The position numbers and the translations under genes are program-made. 64,000 nucleotides of DNA. Origin: Synechococcus sp. CBW1004 (GTDB taxonomy: Bacteria > Cyanobacteriota > Cyanobacteriia > PCC-6307 > Cyanobiaceae). The notes beneath the pieces were generated by a model. The model did not search any database. It was not told the origin of the DNA and was given only the letters and a program-made list of their open reading frames with translations. The first letter of the stretch is position 1. Every line of letters starts with the position of its first letter. This document shows positions 1-10,083 of the stretch, one piece after another. The stretch lies in NCBI RefSeq assembly GCF_015840715.1, contig NZ_CP060397.1, positions 1,880,686 through 1,944,685 of the forward strand, written 5' to 3'.

Positions 1-166
1 CAGGCTGCCGAGCGCTGCGCCGCATGCATGACTGCCCCGACACCAGCACGATGTGTCGGGCGGCACCACGCCATGTCCGTGGTTATCGGGGGATTAACTT
101 CCGGCTAACGATTGATTTGGTCTGGGAGAGTTCATCGCATGTGGCTTCACCTGTCTTGTCCTTTCT

Positions 167-778
167 TCACGCATCGGTGTTGCTGCGAAGCGGTTGCATT
201 CCAATGTTGAAGCTGATGCAGATTCTTGGTTTGCTGCTGCAGCTTCGCTCAACCTCGTGCCAGAGCCAGCCCGGAAACAGCAGCAGCAGGCCTGGCCGGG
301 GTTGACGCAGCACACGCCCGCAGGCATAGCCAGCCGCAGGATCGCGCAGGGGTGGGAGCAGCACCTGGGCCCCGGCGCGAGGATCCAGCAGGGCAATGGC
401 GCCGCTGCCTTCCGGAGCGGTGAGATACAGCACGCCGCTGAACAGGCTGTTGGGATGCAGGTGGGCCCGGACCGAATGCCCTTCCCGGTTCACCATGGCC
501 CAGGCGTTGTTGAAGCAGGGGCTGGCTCGGCCTGTATCCCAGCCGATGCTCTCCATCGCCTGCTGGGTGCAGCCCGCGATCCATCGGAACAGACGGTTCA
601 GCTCCGGATCCTTCAGCAGATCGGTCTGGCTGTGCCACCCTCCCTGATTGGTGAGCGTCAGGCCGCTGGCGTCGTTGCACTCGAGGCGGAGAATGTGTTC
701 GCTCCAGGTGAGCAGCTGATCCCGGTCCGGATAGTCGAAACTCCAGAGTGGAGTCGCGAACAGTGCTGTTGCCTCCAT
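167..778 (-). CDS. Putative 2OG-Fe(II) oxygenase (TIGR02466-like)
   Basis: The 203-aa product resembles the TIGR02466 group of putative 2-oxoglutarate/Fe(II) dioxygenases. Visible marks are a HLHPNS segment followed by a strand SGVLYL, a distal FPGWLWHEV segment that supplies the second metal-ligand histidine, and a late basic residue in RICISFNI expected to bind 2-oxoglutarate. The start at 778 (MEATALFATPLW) fits the family's typical 'lFatPlw' opening. A start 23 codons upstream (847) is possible but adds a low-complexity tail. It lies 84 bp downstream of a zinc-ribbon gene on the same strand. The substrate is unknown; such genes are frequent in marine bacteria and cyanophages. The family is recognised with fair confidence, the function only by family. 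Confidence 0.75.
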   Translation of the reverse strand: MEATALFATPLWSFDYPDRDQLLTWSEHILRLECNDASGLTLTNQGGWHSQTDLLKDPELNRLFRWIAGCTQQAMESIGWDTGRASPCFNNAWAMVNREGHSVRAHLHPNSLFSGVLYLTAPEGSGAIALLDPRAGAQVLLPPLRDPAAGYACGRVLRQPRPGLLLLFPGWLWHEVERSCSSKPRICISFNIGMQPLRSNTDA

Positions 779-862
779 GGTCTGCCTGGCCGTGGGAGAG
801 CTGTCGCTCGCGCTGACTGCCGGATCAATCTGGCAGGCCGCTCCCATGGCGCCGTCCCCGCT

Positions 863-1234
863 TCATCCGCGTGATCCCAGCGTTCTCAGATCCACGCTGC
901 CGCAGTAGAGGCAGCGCTGACGGTTGCCCATGTTCTCCCGTCCGCACTGACCGCAGCGCAGGGATGGCGGACGGGCCTGGCGGCCATCGGCGACGCCGTC
1001 CTTGCGATCGATCGCTTCGGCGATGGCGAGCAGCTTCTCCTGGCTGAGCAGCCCCTGGGCTTCCAGCAGTTGCACCATCGCCTGCAGCAGCAGGGCCAGG
1101 CGTTGCTGGCGCCCATCGAGTTTCTCCAGCAGCCTGGCCAGGTTGGCCGCGTCGAGGTGGCTGGCGAAGTCGACCGGCAGGGCCGCGTCGTGAAGGTCGA
1201 GCCAGTCAGCCAGGGTGTTGTTGGAGGGCTCCAT
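863..1234 (-). CDS. Small zinc-ribbon protein, function unknown
   Basis: A 123-aa protein whose N-terminal two thirds look helical and leucine-rich (ARLLEKLDGRQQRLALLLQ). It ends in a classic rubredoxin-like zinc ribbon, CGQCGREN followed by CLYCGS, that is CxxC-x10-CxxC. The start at 1234 (MEPSNNT) is preferred; the longer form from 1276 begins with an unusual Trp/Gln/Cys-rich stretch. I do not recognise a named family. The domain suggests protein or nucleic-acid binding. It lies between the oxygenase and an EAL-GGDEF protein, all on the minus strand. Confidence 0.6.
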   Translation of the reverse strand: MEPSNNTLADWLDLHDAALPVDFASHLDAANLARLLEKLDGRQQRLALLLQAMVQLLEAQGLLSQEKLLAIAEAIDRKDGVADGRQARPPSLRCGQCGRENMGNRQRCLYCGSVDLRTLGSRG

Positions 1235-1324
1235 GGCGTTCGAACACTGCCGCTGCCCCCATGCTGTTGCCACCACCCCGGCTTGACCAGAACCGCAGTC
1301 GGGCGATGGGCGATTCGGAGCCGT

Positions 1325-3307
1325 TCAGTGCACTGGATCGGTGTGGACGCCATCGAGCACGCCGCGCACCAGACGGTTGCGGCCCGCGTGTTTGGCGGCA
1401 TAGAGGCAGTCGTCCGCCAGCTGCAGCAGGGCGTCCAGATCCACCTCGCTGCCGGGCCTGGGTGTCCAGCTGACCAGCCCGAGGCTGATCGTGAGCCCGC
1501 GGCCGTTGACGGGGGCCGGATGCTTGATGGCCGCTTCCTCCACGGCATGGCGCATCTGCTCGCCGACCACGGCGGCCTGTGTCGCGGAGGTGTCCGCCAG
1601 CACCACGCCGAACTCCTCGCCGCCCAGCCTGGCCACCATGCAGTTCGGCTGGGGCAGCTCCTGATGCAGCAGGCCGGCGACACGGCTCAGGCAGGCATCG
1701 CCATAGGCATGACCGAGGCCATCGTTGACGCGTTTGAACCGATCCACGTCGATCAGCAGCAGCGCGAGGGGCCTGCCGCTCGTGGTGGCGGCGACGGCCT
1801 CGGCACGGATGCGTGAATCGAAACTGCGCCGGTTCGGCAACTCGGTGAGGGGATCGAGCAGGGCGAGCCGGCTGACCCGTTCACACTCGAAGGCGTGAAA
1901 CAGCAGGCTCAGAAGATTGCTGAGGGACTCGATCTGCTCCACCCGCGCATCATCGAAGTGCCCGGAGCCGCGCAGGCAGATCGAGAGCACCGGGATCGAA
2001 ACACCGCGCGAGGCGAGGCGCAGGCCGAGATAGTCGCTGCCACCCTGCTGGCGCAATTCCTCCAGAAAGGCGAAGCCGCCGCTGTCTCCTTCTCCCAGTG
2101 GAAGGCGCACGATCGGAGCGCGGGTTGCGATGTGGTGCAGGACGCTGTCGAGATGCTGGGCCGTCTGCAGAAAGTCGCGCTGCATGCGCACGCTCTGCAC
2201 CTCCCCGGGTCTGGTGACATGCCAGATGAACTGATGACAATCCACATCCTCCTGTTGCGGCAGAAAGGCAAAGGAGAGGCGCATCACATCCAGGCCCCAG
2301 CTCTGCAGTTCACGCAGATAGCAGAGCATCACTTCTTCGAAGTCGCGCAGACTCGACCAGTGCTGCAGCACATAGCGTTCCAGCGGCAGCGGTGCGAGGG
2401 GCGGTTCGCCCACGGAGCTGTGCAGCAGCGGGGTCTGGATCTCTGCATCGGACCGCCGGATTCGCTCGCACAGACCGGCAAGGCAGCCTGGCTCGAGCCA
2501 GGGGCTCTGTCGCAGGAACGGCTCCAGGTCGTGCCAGCGCATGGGCTGTGCCACCAGATAGCCCTGGACCGCATCCACGCCCAGGCGCAGCAGCAGCTCC
2601 AGGTCGCGCTGCTGCTCCACCCCCTCGGCCACCACGGTCTTGCCGAAGCCATGCACCGCCTGAATCAGTGACCCCACGAAGGTCTGCATGCGGAAGGAGG
2701 CGGCGATGCCCTGCACCAGCTGCAGATCCAGCTTGATGGTGTCGTACCAGGCTTCACAGAGGCGGCGGTAATTGGAGAGCCCTGAGCCGAAGTCGTCGAT
2801 CAGCAGGCGCAGCTCCAGTTCCTCCATCAGGCGCTGCGAGACCGATCCCTGCCGGCCCTCACCCGACAGGTCCTCCATTGCGGCTGTTTCGGCCAGTTCG
2901 AAGCGAAACAGTGCCGGATCCAGCCGCAGCTCGCGCACCAGGGCGATCAAGGCGTCCTGCCGCTGAACCGTGGCGACGGAGCCGGCGCTGATGTTGACGC
3001 TGATGTAGGGGATGCGTTCACGCAGGGGGCCAAGGTTCTGCCAGGCCTGTCGCACCTCCCCCAGGCGCCTCAGCACGATCTGATCGAGCCGATGCACCAG
3101 ATCCAGATCCTGCGCGCAGTGCACCACGGTCCCGGTGCCCAGTGCCGCCAGTGCCGGTGGACGGAAGCGCACCAGCAGCTCCAGGGCGCAGCAGCCGGGA
3201 TCGCGCACCTGCAGGATCGGCTGAAAGCGAAGCTCCAGATCCTCCGGCTTCAGGTTTCGCAGGCGTTCCGCCACGCTGGCAGCGATCGTCGCCCGCTTCG
3301 TCGGCAT
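1325..3307 (-). CDS. EAL-GGDEF cyclic di-GMP protein
   Basis: 660 aa with an unusual order: an EAL domain first (about residues 20-275), a middle region of about 170 residues without a clear family, then a C-terminal GGDEF domain (about 485-650). The GGDEF active site is intact (GGEEF at about 562-566, preceded by DPLTELPNR). The EAL signature reads ELL, but the Glu, the NISA segment, IDDFGSG, the KLD lysine and AEGVE-QGY are present, so phosphodiesterase activity is plausible. ATG 3307 is chosen; the longer reading needs a TTG start at 3412 and adds an Arg/Ser-rich stretch. No membrane segment is seen, so it is probably a cytoplasmic c-di-GMP switch. It is the nearest gene downstream of valS on the same strand, about 340 bp away. 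Confidence 0.85.
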   Translation of the reverse strand: MPTKRATIAASVAERLRNLKPEDLELRFQPILQVRDPGCCALELLVRFRPPALAALGTGTVVHCAQDLDLVHRLDQIVLRRLGEVRQAWQNLGPLRERIPYISVNISAGSVATVQRQDALIALVRELRLDPALFRFELAETAAMEDLSGEGRQGSVSQRLMEELELRLLIDDFGSGLSNYRRLCEAWYDTIKLDLQLVQGIAASFRMQTFVGSLIQAVHGFGKTVVAEGVEQQRDLELLLRLGVDAVQGYLVAQPMRWHDLEPFLRQSPWLEPGCLAGLCERIRRSDAEIQTPLLHSSVGEPPLAPLPLERYVLQHWSSLRDFEEVMLCYLRELQSWGLDVMRLSFAFLPQQEDVDCHQFIWHVTRPGEVQSVRMQRDFLQTAQHLDSVLHHIATRAPIVRLPLGEGDSGGFAFLEELRQQGGSDYLGLRLASRGVSIPVLSICLRGSGHFDDARVEQIESLSNLLSLLFHAFECERVSRLALLDPLTELPNRRSFDSRIRAEAVAATTSGRPLALLLIDVDRFKRVNDGLGHAYGDACLSRVAGLLHQELPQPNCMVARLGGEEFGVVLADTSATQAAVVGEQMRHAVEEAAIKHPAPVNGRGLTISLGLVSWTPRPGSEVDLDALLQLADDCLYAAKHAGRNRLVRGVLDGVHTDPVH

Positions 3308-3651
3308 GGGGAAGACGGAGCCGTCGTTGCTTGAGCGGGGGGAGATCGCGTCCGTTCCATGCGCACCAATGCGCCCCGATCTGCGGCGTCGAGAGAAGTG
3401 CGGATGGGACAAAGGGCTTGGTCAGGATGACGTCAGACACGCCTGATCATGCCCCGGCTGGGTGATGTTCGCCCTGACGGTCAAAGTCACACCATGTGGA
3501 TCTGGAGCCAATGCGGCGGCTGCGCCATGACGGCGTCTGTGGGATGGAGCGCGCCGCCGGCTGAATCGGCTCCTCAGCAGGGGACAAGCTGCCCATGGCA
3601 TGGCACGGGGGGCGTGGAGGGGCCTCAGGCAGAGGCACCGCAGAGGCCGCC
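3308..3651. other. Intergenic gap between valS and the EAL-GGDEF gene
   Basis: About 340 bp without a convincing gene. Reading frames here are antisense shadows or short Arg/Pro-rich translations. It should carry the transcript end of valS and the promoter of the EAL-GGDEF gene, but I see no strong hairpin with a T tract and no clear -10/-35 pair. Confidence 0.4.
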
Positions 3652-6516
3652 TCAGCCCAGATCCGCCAGGCGCCTGCGGGCCAGCTCCGCCTGGGCCTCG
3701 GCTTCGGCCAGGTTGGAGCGGCACTCGGCCACCACCTCCGGCGGCGCCTTGCCGGCGAAGTTGGGGTTGGCCAGGCGACCGGAGAGCCCCTTGATCTCCT
3801 TCTCGGCCTTGGCGATGTCCTTCTCGAGGCGGCCGCGCAGGGCCTCAAGGTCCACCAGGCCCTCGATCGGCAGCAGCACCTGCAGTTCGCCGCTGACGCC
3901 GGCCAGGGCCCGGGCCGCCGGGCTGGCTTCCGCAGCGGCGGGATCGAGCACCTGCACCGATTCGGCGCGGGTGAGGGCGGTGATGTCGGCGGTGGCGTCG
4001 CTCAGCAGCTTCGCCAGGGGCGGCCGGCCGGTGACGAAGCGCACAGGTGCCGGCTGGGCCGGCTTGAGGCCCGCCACGGCGCGCAGGTTGCGCACCACCC
4101 GGATCGCCTCGATCAGCTCGGCGAAGCTGGCCTCCAGCTGATCGTCGAGGGCGGACGCGTCCAGGGCCGGCCAGGGCCGCAGGGCCAGGAACGACGCGGC
4201 GGGCTCGCCGGTCAGCCCGTGCCAGAGCTCCTCGGTGAGGTGCGGCATCAGGGGGTGGAGCATCACCAACAGTTCGCTGAGCACCTTGGCGAGCACCTGC
4301 CGGGCGGTGCGCTGATCGGTCAGGGCCTCGGGGCTGGGATTCTCATCGGGGTTGAGGCGGCGCTTGATCAGCTCCACATACCAGTCGCACACTTCATTCC
4401 AGGCGAACTCGTAGAGGCCCTTGGCGGCCTCACCCAGCCCGTAGCTGCCGTAGCGCTCAGCCGTCTCGCCGTTCACCCGCGCCAGCCGCGACAGGATCCA
4501 GCGATCGGCCAGCTGCAGGCGGGCGGGATCCGGTGCTCCCAGGTTCGCCGGCGTCTCGCCGCCCAGGTTCATCAACGCGAAGCGGGTGGCGTTGAACAGC
4601 TTGTTGGCGAAGTTGCGCGCCGCCTCCACCGTGGCCGAGGTGTCGGATTTGCGGTCGTAGTCGAGCCGGATGTCCTGGCCGGCCCCGGCCACCTCGCGCA
4701 CCAGGGCGAAGCGCAGGGCGTCGGCGCCGTAGCGCTCGATCAGCAGCAGCGGGTCGATGCCGTTGCCCGCCGACTTGCTCATCTTGCGGTTGTTCTCATC
4801 GCGCACCAGGCCGTGGATGTAGACATCGCGGAACGGCATCCAGCTGTCGCGGCCGCCGATGGGCATCAGCTCGCCATCCGGGCCGTCCTCCTGCAGGAAG
4901 GCGCCGGCCATCATCGTCATCCGGGCCACCCAGAAGAAGATGATGTCGAAGCCGGTCACCAGGACCGAGGTGGGGTACCAGCGGGCCAGATCGGCCGGCT
5001 CCTGACCGTTCTCACCGGGCCAGCCCAGCGTGGAGAAGGGCCACAGGCCGCTGGAGAACCAGGTGTCGAGCACATCCGGGTCCTGCTCGAGGGTCAGTTC
5101 CAGTCCGGCGGCGGCATGGGCCTCGCCGTGCAGCTGCCTGGCCTTCTCCAGGGCCTCAGCCTCGTCGCGCGCCACCACATAGGGGGTGCCATCGGTGATC
5201 ACGCCGCCGGTGAGGCTGACCACGAACCAGGCAGGGATGCGGTGGCCCCACCACAGCTGGCGGCTGATGCACCAGTCGCGGATGTCGGTGAGCCAGTCGC
5301 GGTAGACCTTGCTCCAGCGCTCCGGCACGAAGCGCGGTTCGCCCTGCTCGAGGGCCTCCCGGCAACGGGCGGCCAGCGGCTCGGTGCGCACGAACCACTG
5401 GGTCGAGAGCAGCGGCTCCACCGGCACCTTGCCGCGATCGGAGTAGGGGACGCTGTGGCGGTGCGGCTCCACCTTCACCAGGAAGCCCTCTTCCTCCATC
5501 GCCGCCACGACGGCCTTGCGGGCGGCGAAGCGATCCAGGCCGGCGAAGCGGCCGGCGGCGGCGTTCATCGTGCCGTCCTTGGCCATCACGTTGATCTGGG
5601 GCAGCCCGTGCCGCTGCCCGATCGCGAAGTCGTTCGGGTCGTGGGCGGGGGTGACCTTGACGCAGCCCGTGCCGAAGGCCGGATCGACGTGCTCATCGGC
5701 CACGATCGGGATCTCGCGCCCCACCAGCGGCAGCAGCAGGGTCCTGCCGATCAGCGAGGCGTAGCGCGCGTCGCCGGGATGGACCGCCACACCCGTGTCG
5801 CCCAGCAGCGTCTCGGGGCGGGTGGTGGCCACCACCAGATGGCTGGTGCCATCCGCGGCGGCGCCGCCTGTGAGCGGATAGCGGAAGTGCCACAGGTGGC
5901 CCTCCACCTCCTGCATCTCCACTTCCAGATCGCTCACGGCCGAGCCGGAGGCGGGGCACCAGTTCACCAGGTATTCGCCCCGGTAGATCAGGCCCTGCTC
6001 ATGCAGGCGCACGAACGCCTCGCTCACGGCCTTGCTCAGGCCCGGATCAAGGGTGAAACGCTCACGCTTCCAGTCGACCGAATAACCGAGCCGGCGCAGC
6101 TGGCCGACGATCGTGCCGCCGCTCTCGGCCTTCCAGGCCCAGGCCCGTTCCAGGAAGGCATCGCGGCCCAGGTCGTCGCGGTGGGCGCCCTCGGCCTGCA
6201 GCTGCTTCTCGAGGATCGTCTGCACGGCGATCGAGGCGTGGTCGGTGCCGGGCAGGCAGAGCACGTTCCTGCCGCGCAGGCGCTGGAAGCGCACGATCGT
6301 GTCGATCAGAGCCGTGTTGAAGGCATGGCCCATGTGCAGGCTGCCGGTCACGTTCGGCGGCGGGATCACCACCGAGAACGGCTCACCGGAGGCGGCCGGA
6401 TCGGGGTGGAAGGCACCGCTCTCCTCCCAGGCCTGCTGCCAGCGACTCTCGGTGCCGGCCGGGTCGTAGGTCTTGGGCAGGGCGTCGGACACGGCGGGCA
6501 CGGGCAGTGGCCCCAT
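3652..6516 (-). CDS. valS: Valyl-tRNA synthetase
   Basis: The 954-aa enzyme charges tRNA-Val with valine and edits mischarged threonine. It is a complete class I synthetase. The HIGH-type signature [13 protein letters not shown] lies at about residues 52-64 and the KMSKS loop ([11 protein letters not shown]) at about 578-582. The editing domain lies between them. After the anticodon-binding domain comes the C-terminal charged coiled-coil arm typical of ValRS ([19 protein letters not shown]). ATG 6516 ([19 protein letters not shown]) is chosen because it fits the usual N-terminus and avoids overlap with the upstream gene; the frame is open to 6618, inside the neighbouring gene. Length and motifs are normal. 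The long open frame on the opposite strand is a codon-bias shadow. Confidence 0.97.
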   Translation of the reverse strand: MGPLPVPAVSDALPKTYDPAGTESRWQQAWEESGAFHPDPAASGEPFSVVIPPPNVTGSLHMGHAFNTALIDTIVRFQRLRGRNVLCLPGTDHASIAVQTILEKQLQAEGAHRDDLGRDAFLERAWAWKAESGGTIVGQLRRLGYSVDWKRERFTLDPGLSKAVSEAFVRLHEQGLIYRGEYLVNWCPASGSAVSDLEVEMQEVEGHLWHFRYPLTGGAAADGTSHLVVATTRPETLLGDTGVAVHPGDARYASLIGRTLLLPLVGREIPIVADEHVDPAFGTGCVKVTPAHDPNDFAIGQRHGLPQINVMAKDGTMNAAAGRFAGLDRFAARKAVVAAMEEEGFLVKVEPHRHSVPYSDRGKVPVEPLLSTQWFVRTEPLAARCREALEQGEPRFVPERWSKVYRDWLTDIRDWCISRQLWWGHRIPAWFVVSLTGGVITDGTPYVVARDEAEALEKARQLHGEAHAAAGLELTLEQDPDVLDTWFSSGLWPFSTLGWPGENGQEPADLARWYPTSVLVTGFDIIFFWVARMTMMAGAFLQEDGPDGELMPIGGRDSWMPFRDVYIHGLVRDENNRKMSKSAGNGIDPLLLIERYGADALRFALVREVAGAGQDIRLDYDRKSDTSATVEAARNFANKLFNATRFALMNLGGETPANLGAPDPARLQLADRWILSRLARVNGETAERYGSYGLGEAAKGLYEFAWNEVCDWYVELIKRRLNPDENPSPEALTDQRTARQVLAKVLSELLVMLHPLMPHLTEELWHGLTGEPAASFLALRPWPALDASALDDQLEASFAELIEAIRVVRNLRAVAGLKPAQPAPVRFVTGRPPLAKLLSDATADITALTRAESVQVLDPAAAEASPAARALAGVSGELQVLLPIEGLVDLEALRGRLEKDIAKAEKEIKGLSGRLANPNFAGKAPPEVVAECRSNLAEAEAQAELARRRLADLG

Positions 6517-6541
6517 GCTCTCAAACGGGGCTGGTGCCGCC

Positions 6542-8947
6542 TCAGCCCACGAGGGAGAGCTGCAGCCCCAGTCGTTCGCGGCCGCAGCGGCTGAAGCCGA
6601 GCTCGGCCCCGCGGCCATCGAACAAGGAGGGAATGGAGGTCACATAACCCTGGGCGATCGTGACGCCGAGATCGCGCAGGAAATACAGCAGCGGCAGATC
6701 CTCCACGCCTTCGGCAATGATTTCAAAGCCGAGTTCACGGCCCATCCGCACCAGGAAGTCCACCGTCAGCCGGCAGGTGGGATCGCCCTTCACACGCCAG
6801 ATGAAGGCCTTGTCGATCTTGACGTAATCGAGGGGCAGGTCGCGCAGGTGGCTCAGTGAGGTCATGCCGGCGCCGAAGTCATCGAGGGCAAAGCGCAGAC
6901 CCAGCCGCCTCAGCCGCTGCATCGCGCCTGTCACCACCGTGAGGTTGTGCACGGCCGCCTGCTCGGTGATCTCGAAGCACAGCCGCTGTGGGTCGAGGCC
7001 GTGGCGCTCCAGCAGCGACTCCACCCTTGCGCTGAAGTCATCAGCCAGCAGGGTGTCGGCGGTGAGATTGATCGCGAACACCATCGCGTCCAGCGCCGGC
7101 TCGTCGCGGTGACGGCTGAGCAGCTCCTGCAGGCTGCGGCAGCTGAGTTCGAGCACATGGCTGTCGAGCAGCGGCATGGTGCCGCAGAGGGTGGCGGCCT
7201 CCACCAGCGCTTCACTCCAGCGGTACCGCTGTTTCCCTTCCGCCTCCGGATCCTGCAGGCGGGAGAGAAACTCCACGTACACAGCCGGCAGGTCAGAGCG
7301 GTCCAGCCGCCAGGCCGCCTGCGCGAACAGGGCGATGCGGTTCTGCTTCAGCGAGGCCACCAGCTCCTGATTGAGCCGCTGGATGGCGATGGTGGTCTGC
7401 ATCGTCGCTTCCTCATCGCCGTAGAACAGGCACTGCCGGCTGCCGGAGCGCTTGGCCAGATCCCGGGCCACGCCGCTGTCCTGCAGGGCCGTCAGCGCCG
7501 GGGCGTCGGCGAGCAGGCGGGCGCCGGCGCTGACGGCCAGACGCAGCGTGCGTCCGTCCACCGGCAGATCGAGCTGCTGCAGCGCCCCGGTGAGAGCCTC
7601 GATCCGCGACCGCAGGGCGCTGCCGCTCGGGCCCACCAGGCAGCAGCTGAATTCATCACCGCCGCAGCGGGCCACCAGGCTGGAGCGATCCAGGTGCTGC
7701 TCCAGCCAGCGGGCGAAGGCGATCAGCACCCGGTCGCCGAAGGCGCGGCCGAAGCTGTGGTTGATCAGGGCGAAGTGGCGGATGTCGAGCAGCAGCAGCG
7801 CCCGCGCGACACCAGCCTGCGCGACACCCTCCGGCACAACACCTCCCGGCGCGTCACCGCCAGGCGGCTGCCGTTGCGCCTCCATCGCGGCCAGCAGGCC
7901 GCGGGCATTGAGCAGGCCGGTCAGCCCATCGACGGTGTCGCGTTGATCGAGGGCCCGCCGCAGCCGCTGCTGTTCCCGTTGCTGGCGGCATTCCCGCTGA
8001 CGTCGCTGGCGCCGCTGGCGATAGGCCTGCAGCAGCAACACCGTGAGCACGGCGCTGTCCAGCCCCAGCAGCACCCCGAAGGCGGCGAGGGCCTGGAGTC
8101 GCTCGCTGGCGGGGCGCCGCACGCTGATCTGCAGGGGCTGCAAGCCATCCAGCTGGGGTGTGCGGATGGCGAGAGCCAGCGGACCCAGGGGGGACGCGGG
8201 CAGGGCATGCACGGGCTCGAAGTCGTAGTGCCGCAGCGCCAGGGCCCGGCGGGTGATCGCCTGATCCGGCCCCCCGAGCGGGCGGCCCAGCAGCAGGCGG
8301 CCGCCGGGGGGTGCATCGCCGCTGGCGTTGGCGATCAGCTGCAGTGACAGCAGATGGGGCTGACCTTCGACCATGGCCAGGAAGGTGCGGGGACGCAGCT
8401 CTCGCCGTCCGGGAATCAGCTGCAGCAGCTGCCGTGCCCGCAGCGGCGGCAGGGGTTCGATCCGCTGCCGTCGATCGTTCCAGTGGGCGCTCGAGACGGG
8501 GTCGCCGTCGCGGTCGAGCACCATCACGAAGGGCAGGCGCAGGAAGGTGTTGCGGGTGTAGTTGCCCTTGCCGTAGTAGGCGGGATTGCGCCCTGTCGCA
8601 TGCAGGTGCGTTTCGTCCCAGGTGGCCCAGTCCCGCGTCTCCACCTCGAGGTTGTGGGCCATGGCCTGCAGCTGTTCCTGCACGAGACGCCGGATCAGCT
8701 CCTGGCGTGAGCGCTCGCTGCCGATCGCATGGGCCCCCAGGATCAGGCCGCTGACCAGGGTGGAGGCAGTGATCACCGGCAGCCAGGTGCGGAAGCTGGC
8801 GGCGGCCCCGCAGTCGCGTCGGAAGCGGCGCCAGCGCCAGTGCCAGCCCTGGGAACGCTGCGCCGTCGCCGGCCACCGCCACCCCCGCGAGGCCCCTGGC
8901 CGGGCCTGTGGCACCTCCATCCAGCCGATCCCGCCGCATCCGGTCAT
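6542..8947 (-). CDS. Membrane CHASE4-GGDEF-EAL c-di-GMP protein
   Basis: About 801 aa. A membrane segment ([20 protein letters not shown]) is followed by a periplasmic CHASE4-like sensor with the hallmark DWATWDETH, a second membrane segment ([20 protein letters not shown]) and an Arg-rich linker. A canonical GGDEF (RCGGDEF, about residues 429-433) and a C-terminal EAL domain follow. The EAL signature reads EFL, while FEITEQ, LDDFGAG, KIDKAF and AEGVED-QGY are kept. ATG 8947 has a GGGGAG sequence about 9 bases upstream and is preferred to ATG 9004. The stop lies 25 bp before the chosen valS start, so the two genes may be co-transcribed. It probably converts an external signal into a change in c-di-GMP. 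Domain order is secure; the net enzymatic direction is not. Confidence 0.88.
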   Translation of the reverse strand: MTGCGGIGWMEVPQARPGASRGWRWPATAQRSQGWHWRWRRFRRDCGAAASFRTWLPVITASTLVSGLILGAHAIGSERSRQELIRRLVQEQLQAMAHNLEVETRDWATWDETHLHATGRNPAYYGKGNYTRNTFLRLPFVMVLDRDGDPVSSAHWNDRRQRIEPLPPLRARQLLQLIPGRRELRPRTFLAMVEGQPHLLSLQLIANASGDAPPGGRLLLGRPLGGPDQAITRRALALRHYDFEPVHALPASPLGPLALAIRTPQLDGLQPLQISVRRPASERLQALAAFGVLLGLDSAVLTVLLLQAYRQRRQRRQRECRQQREQQRLRRALDQRDTVDGLTGLLNARGLLAAMEAQRQPPGGDAPGGVVPEGVAQAGVARALLLLDIRHFALINHSFGRAFGDRVLIAFARWLEQHLDRSSLVARCGGDEFSCCLVGPSGSALRSRIEALTGALQQLDLPVDGRTLRLAVSAGARLLADAPALTALQDSGVARDLAKRSGSRQCLFYGDEEATMQTTIAIQRLNQELVASLKQNRIALFAQAAWRLDRSDLPAVYVEFLSRLQDPEAEGKQRYRWSEALVEAATLCGTMPLLDSHVLELSCRSLQELLSRHRDEPALDAMVFAINLTADTLLADDFSARVESLLERHGLDPQRLCFEITEQAAVHNLTVVTGAMQRLRRLGLRFALDDFGAGMTSLSHLRDLPLDYVKIDKAFIWRVKGDPTCRLTVDFLVRMGRELGFEIIAEGVEDLPLLYFLRDLGVTIAQGYVTSIPSLFDGRGAELGFSRCGRERLGLQLSLVG

Positions 8948-9035
8948 GGCAAGCGCTCCCCTGGGGCGTGTCGTCTGCCCCGGAGGATTCCCGCCGGGCG
9001 TCATGCAGGGCCTGCCGGCAGCTCTGGCCTGCCCC

Positions 9036-9896
9036 TCAGCTCACCAGCGCGTCGCCGCGGCTCTCGATCTCGGCGACCACGGTCTGCAGCAGAGCCAGGC
9101 TCACGTCTTCGGAGGAATCGGGATCGGCGTTGCCGAAGGGATTGTCGAGATCGTCGATCAGATGCAGCAGGAAGATCAGCAGAAAGGCGATCACGCACAC
9201 GAAGAAGAAGGCTTCGTTGATCGCTTCGCTCACCGAGAACACCAGACCGCCGCAGAGCAGGGTGATGCTGGCGAGGGCCAGCCAGTACACCAGCGGCACG
9301 AAACGGGTCTCGCGGATGGTGTCGATGCGGTTGATCATCCGCAGCAGCGCCGCCATCTCCGCCATCAGGCGTCCCTGCAGGGTGGAGGAGCGATGCAGCG
9401 TGCTCGCCTCGACCACCACGGTGTGGCAGCGGCTGTGGGTGAGTCGCAGCTGCTCGGTGCTGAGGTCTGAATGCAGCCAGCGGAGGATCTCACGGCCCAG
9501 CTCGGCCACGGCCCGTCCATGTCGGCCGACGTCGCTGCCGGGTTGGTGCAGAGGGATGGCCGCGATCTCCAGCTGCAGCGTCTGCAGGCAGGTGGCGATC
9601 TCGGCGGGCAGCTTCTCGCTTTCCTTGAAGTCGCTGAGCACCCCGTTGAGCAGGAAGCCCAGCAGGAACACCGTCGAGGCCACCAGCGCGGAGAACAGCG
9701 GGTTGATCGTGATCACCTCGAGACCGAGGTGATGCACCAGCAGCTTGCTGAGGCCGATCGCCAGCACCAGCGATCCCACCCGCAGCAGCAGGCGCAGGCG
9801 ACGGCGCCAGCTCTGACGTCGGGAGACGCCCGGCTGGCGTGCGGGGAGCAGGGAGTGGCGCACGGCGTTGACGATGAACCGTGCTGAGCCGACCAC
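9036..9896 (-). CDS. DUF4239-like (bestrophin-like) membrane protein
   Basis: About 286 aa. Two hydrophobic segments occur near the N-terminus (LLLRVGSLVLAIGLSKLLV and FSALVASTVFLLGFLLNGVL) and two near the C-terminus (LVYWLALASITLLCGGLVF and AFFFVCVIAFLLIFLLHLI), with a long cytoplasmic helical region between. This topology and the LSDFKESEKLPAEI and DDLDNPFG segments resemble the DUF4239 bestrophin-like family, whose members may be ion channels. No ATG is suitably placed: GTG 9896 is used and GTG 9863 is equally possible. The longer open frame up to 10286 crosses into the divergent acyltransferase gene and is not used. Function unproven. Confidence 0.65.
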   Translation of the reverse strand: MVGSARFIVNAVRHSLLPARQPGVSRRQSWRRRLRLLLRVGSLVLAIGLSKLLVHHLGLEVITINPLFSALVASTVFLLGFLLNGVLSDFKESEKLPAEIATCLQTLQLEIAAIPLHQPGSDVGRHGRAVAELGREILRWLHSDLSTEQLRLTHSRCHTVVVEASTLHRSSTLQGRLMAEMAALLRMINRIDTIRETRFVPLVYWLALASITLLCGGLVFSVSEAINEAFFFVCVIAFLLIFLLHLIDDLDNPFGNADPDSSEDVSLALLQTVVAEIESRGDALVS

Positions 9897-10083
9897 GCCG
9901 GCCTCACTGCGGCGTGTCGTCCGGGATACCCGGCGCTCCCGAAGACGCCTCCGTTGGCCATGGCTGATGCAGGCGCCGCCAGCGGGTCGCCTGTCGGGGA
10001 GGCCCGATCCGGCTCCGCGGGCCGGCGGCGCCGCCAGGATGCCCCTGGCCCACGGGGCCGCCTTCGCCTGCGCTGCATCGACC

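Noticed and set aside
3595-6594. 999-codon plus-strand open frame antisense to valS
   Set aside because: It is exactly opposite valyl-tRNA synthetase, His/Gly/Ala/Gln-rich and without motifs; an effect of codon bias at high G+C.
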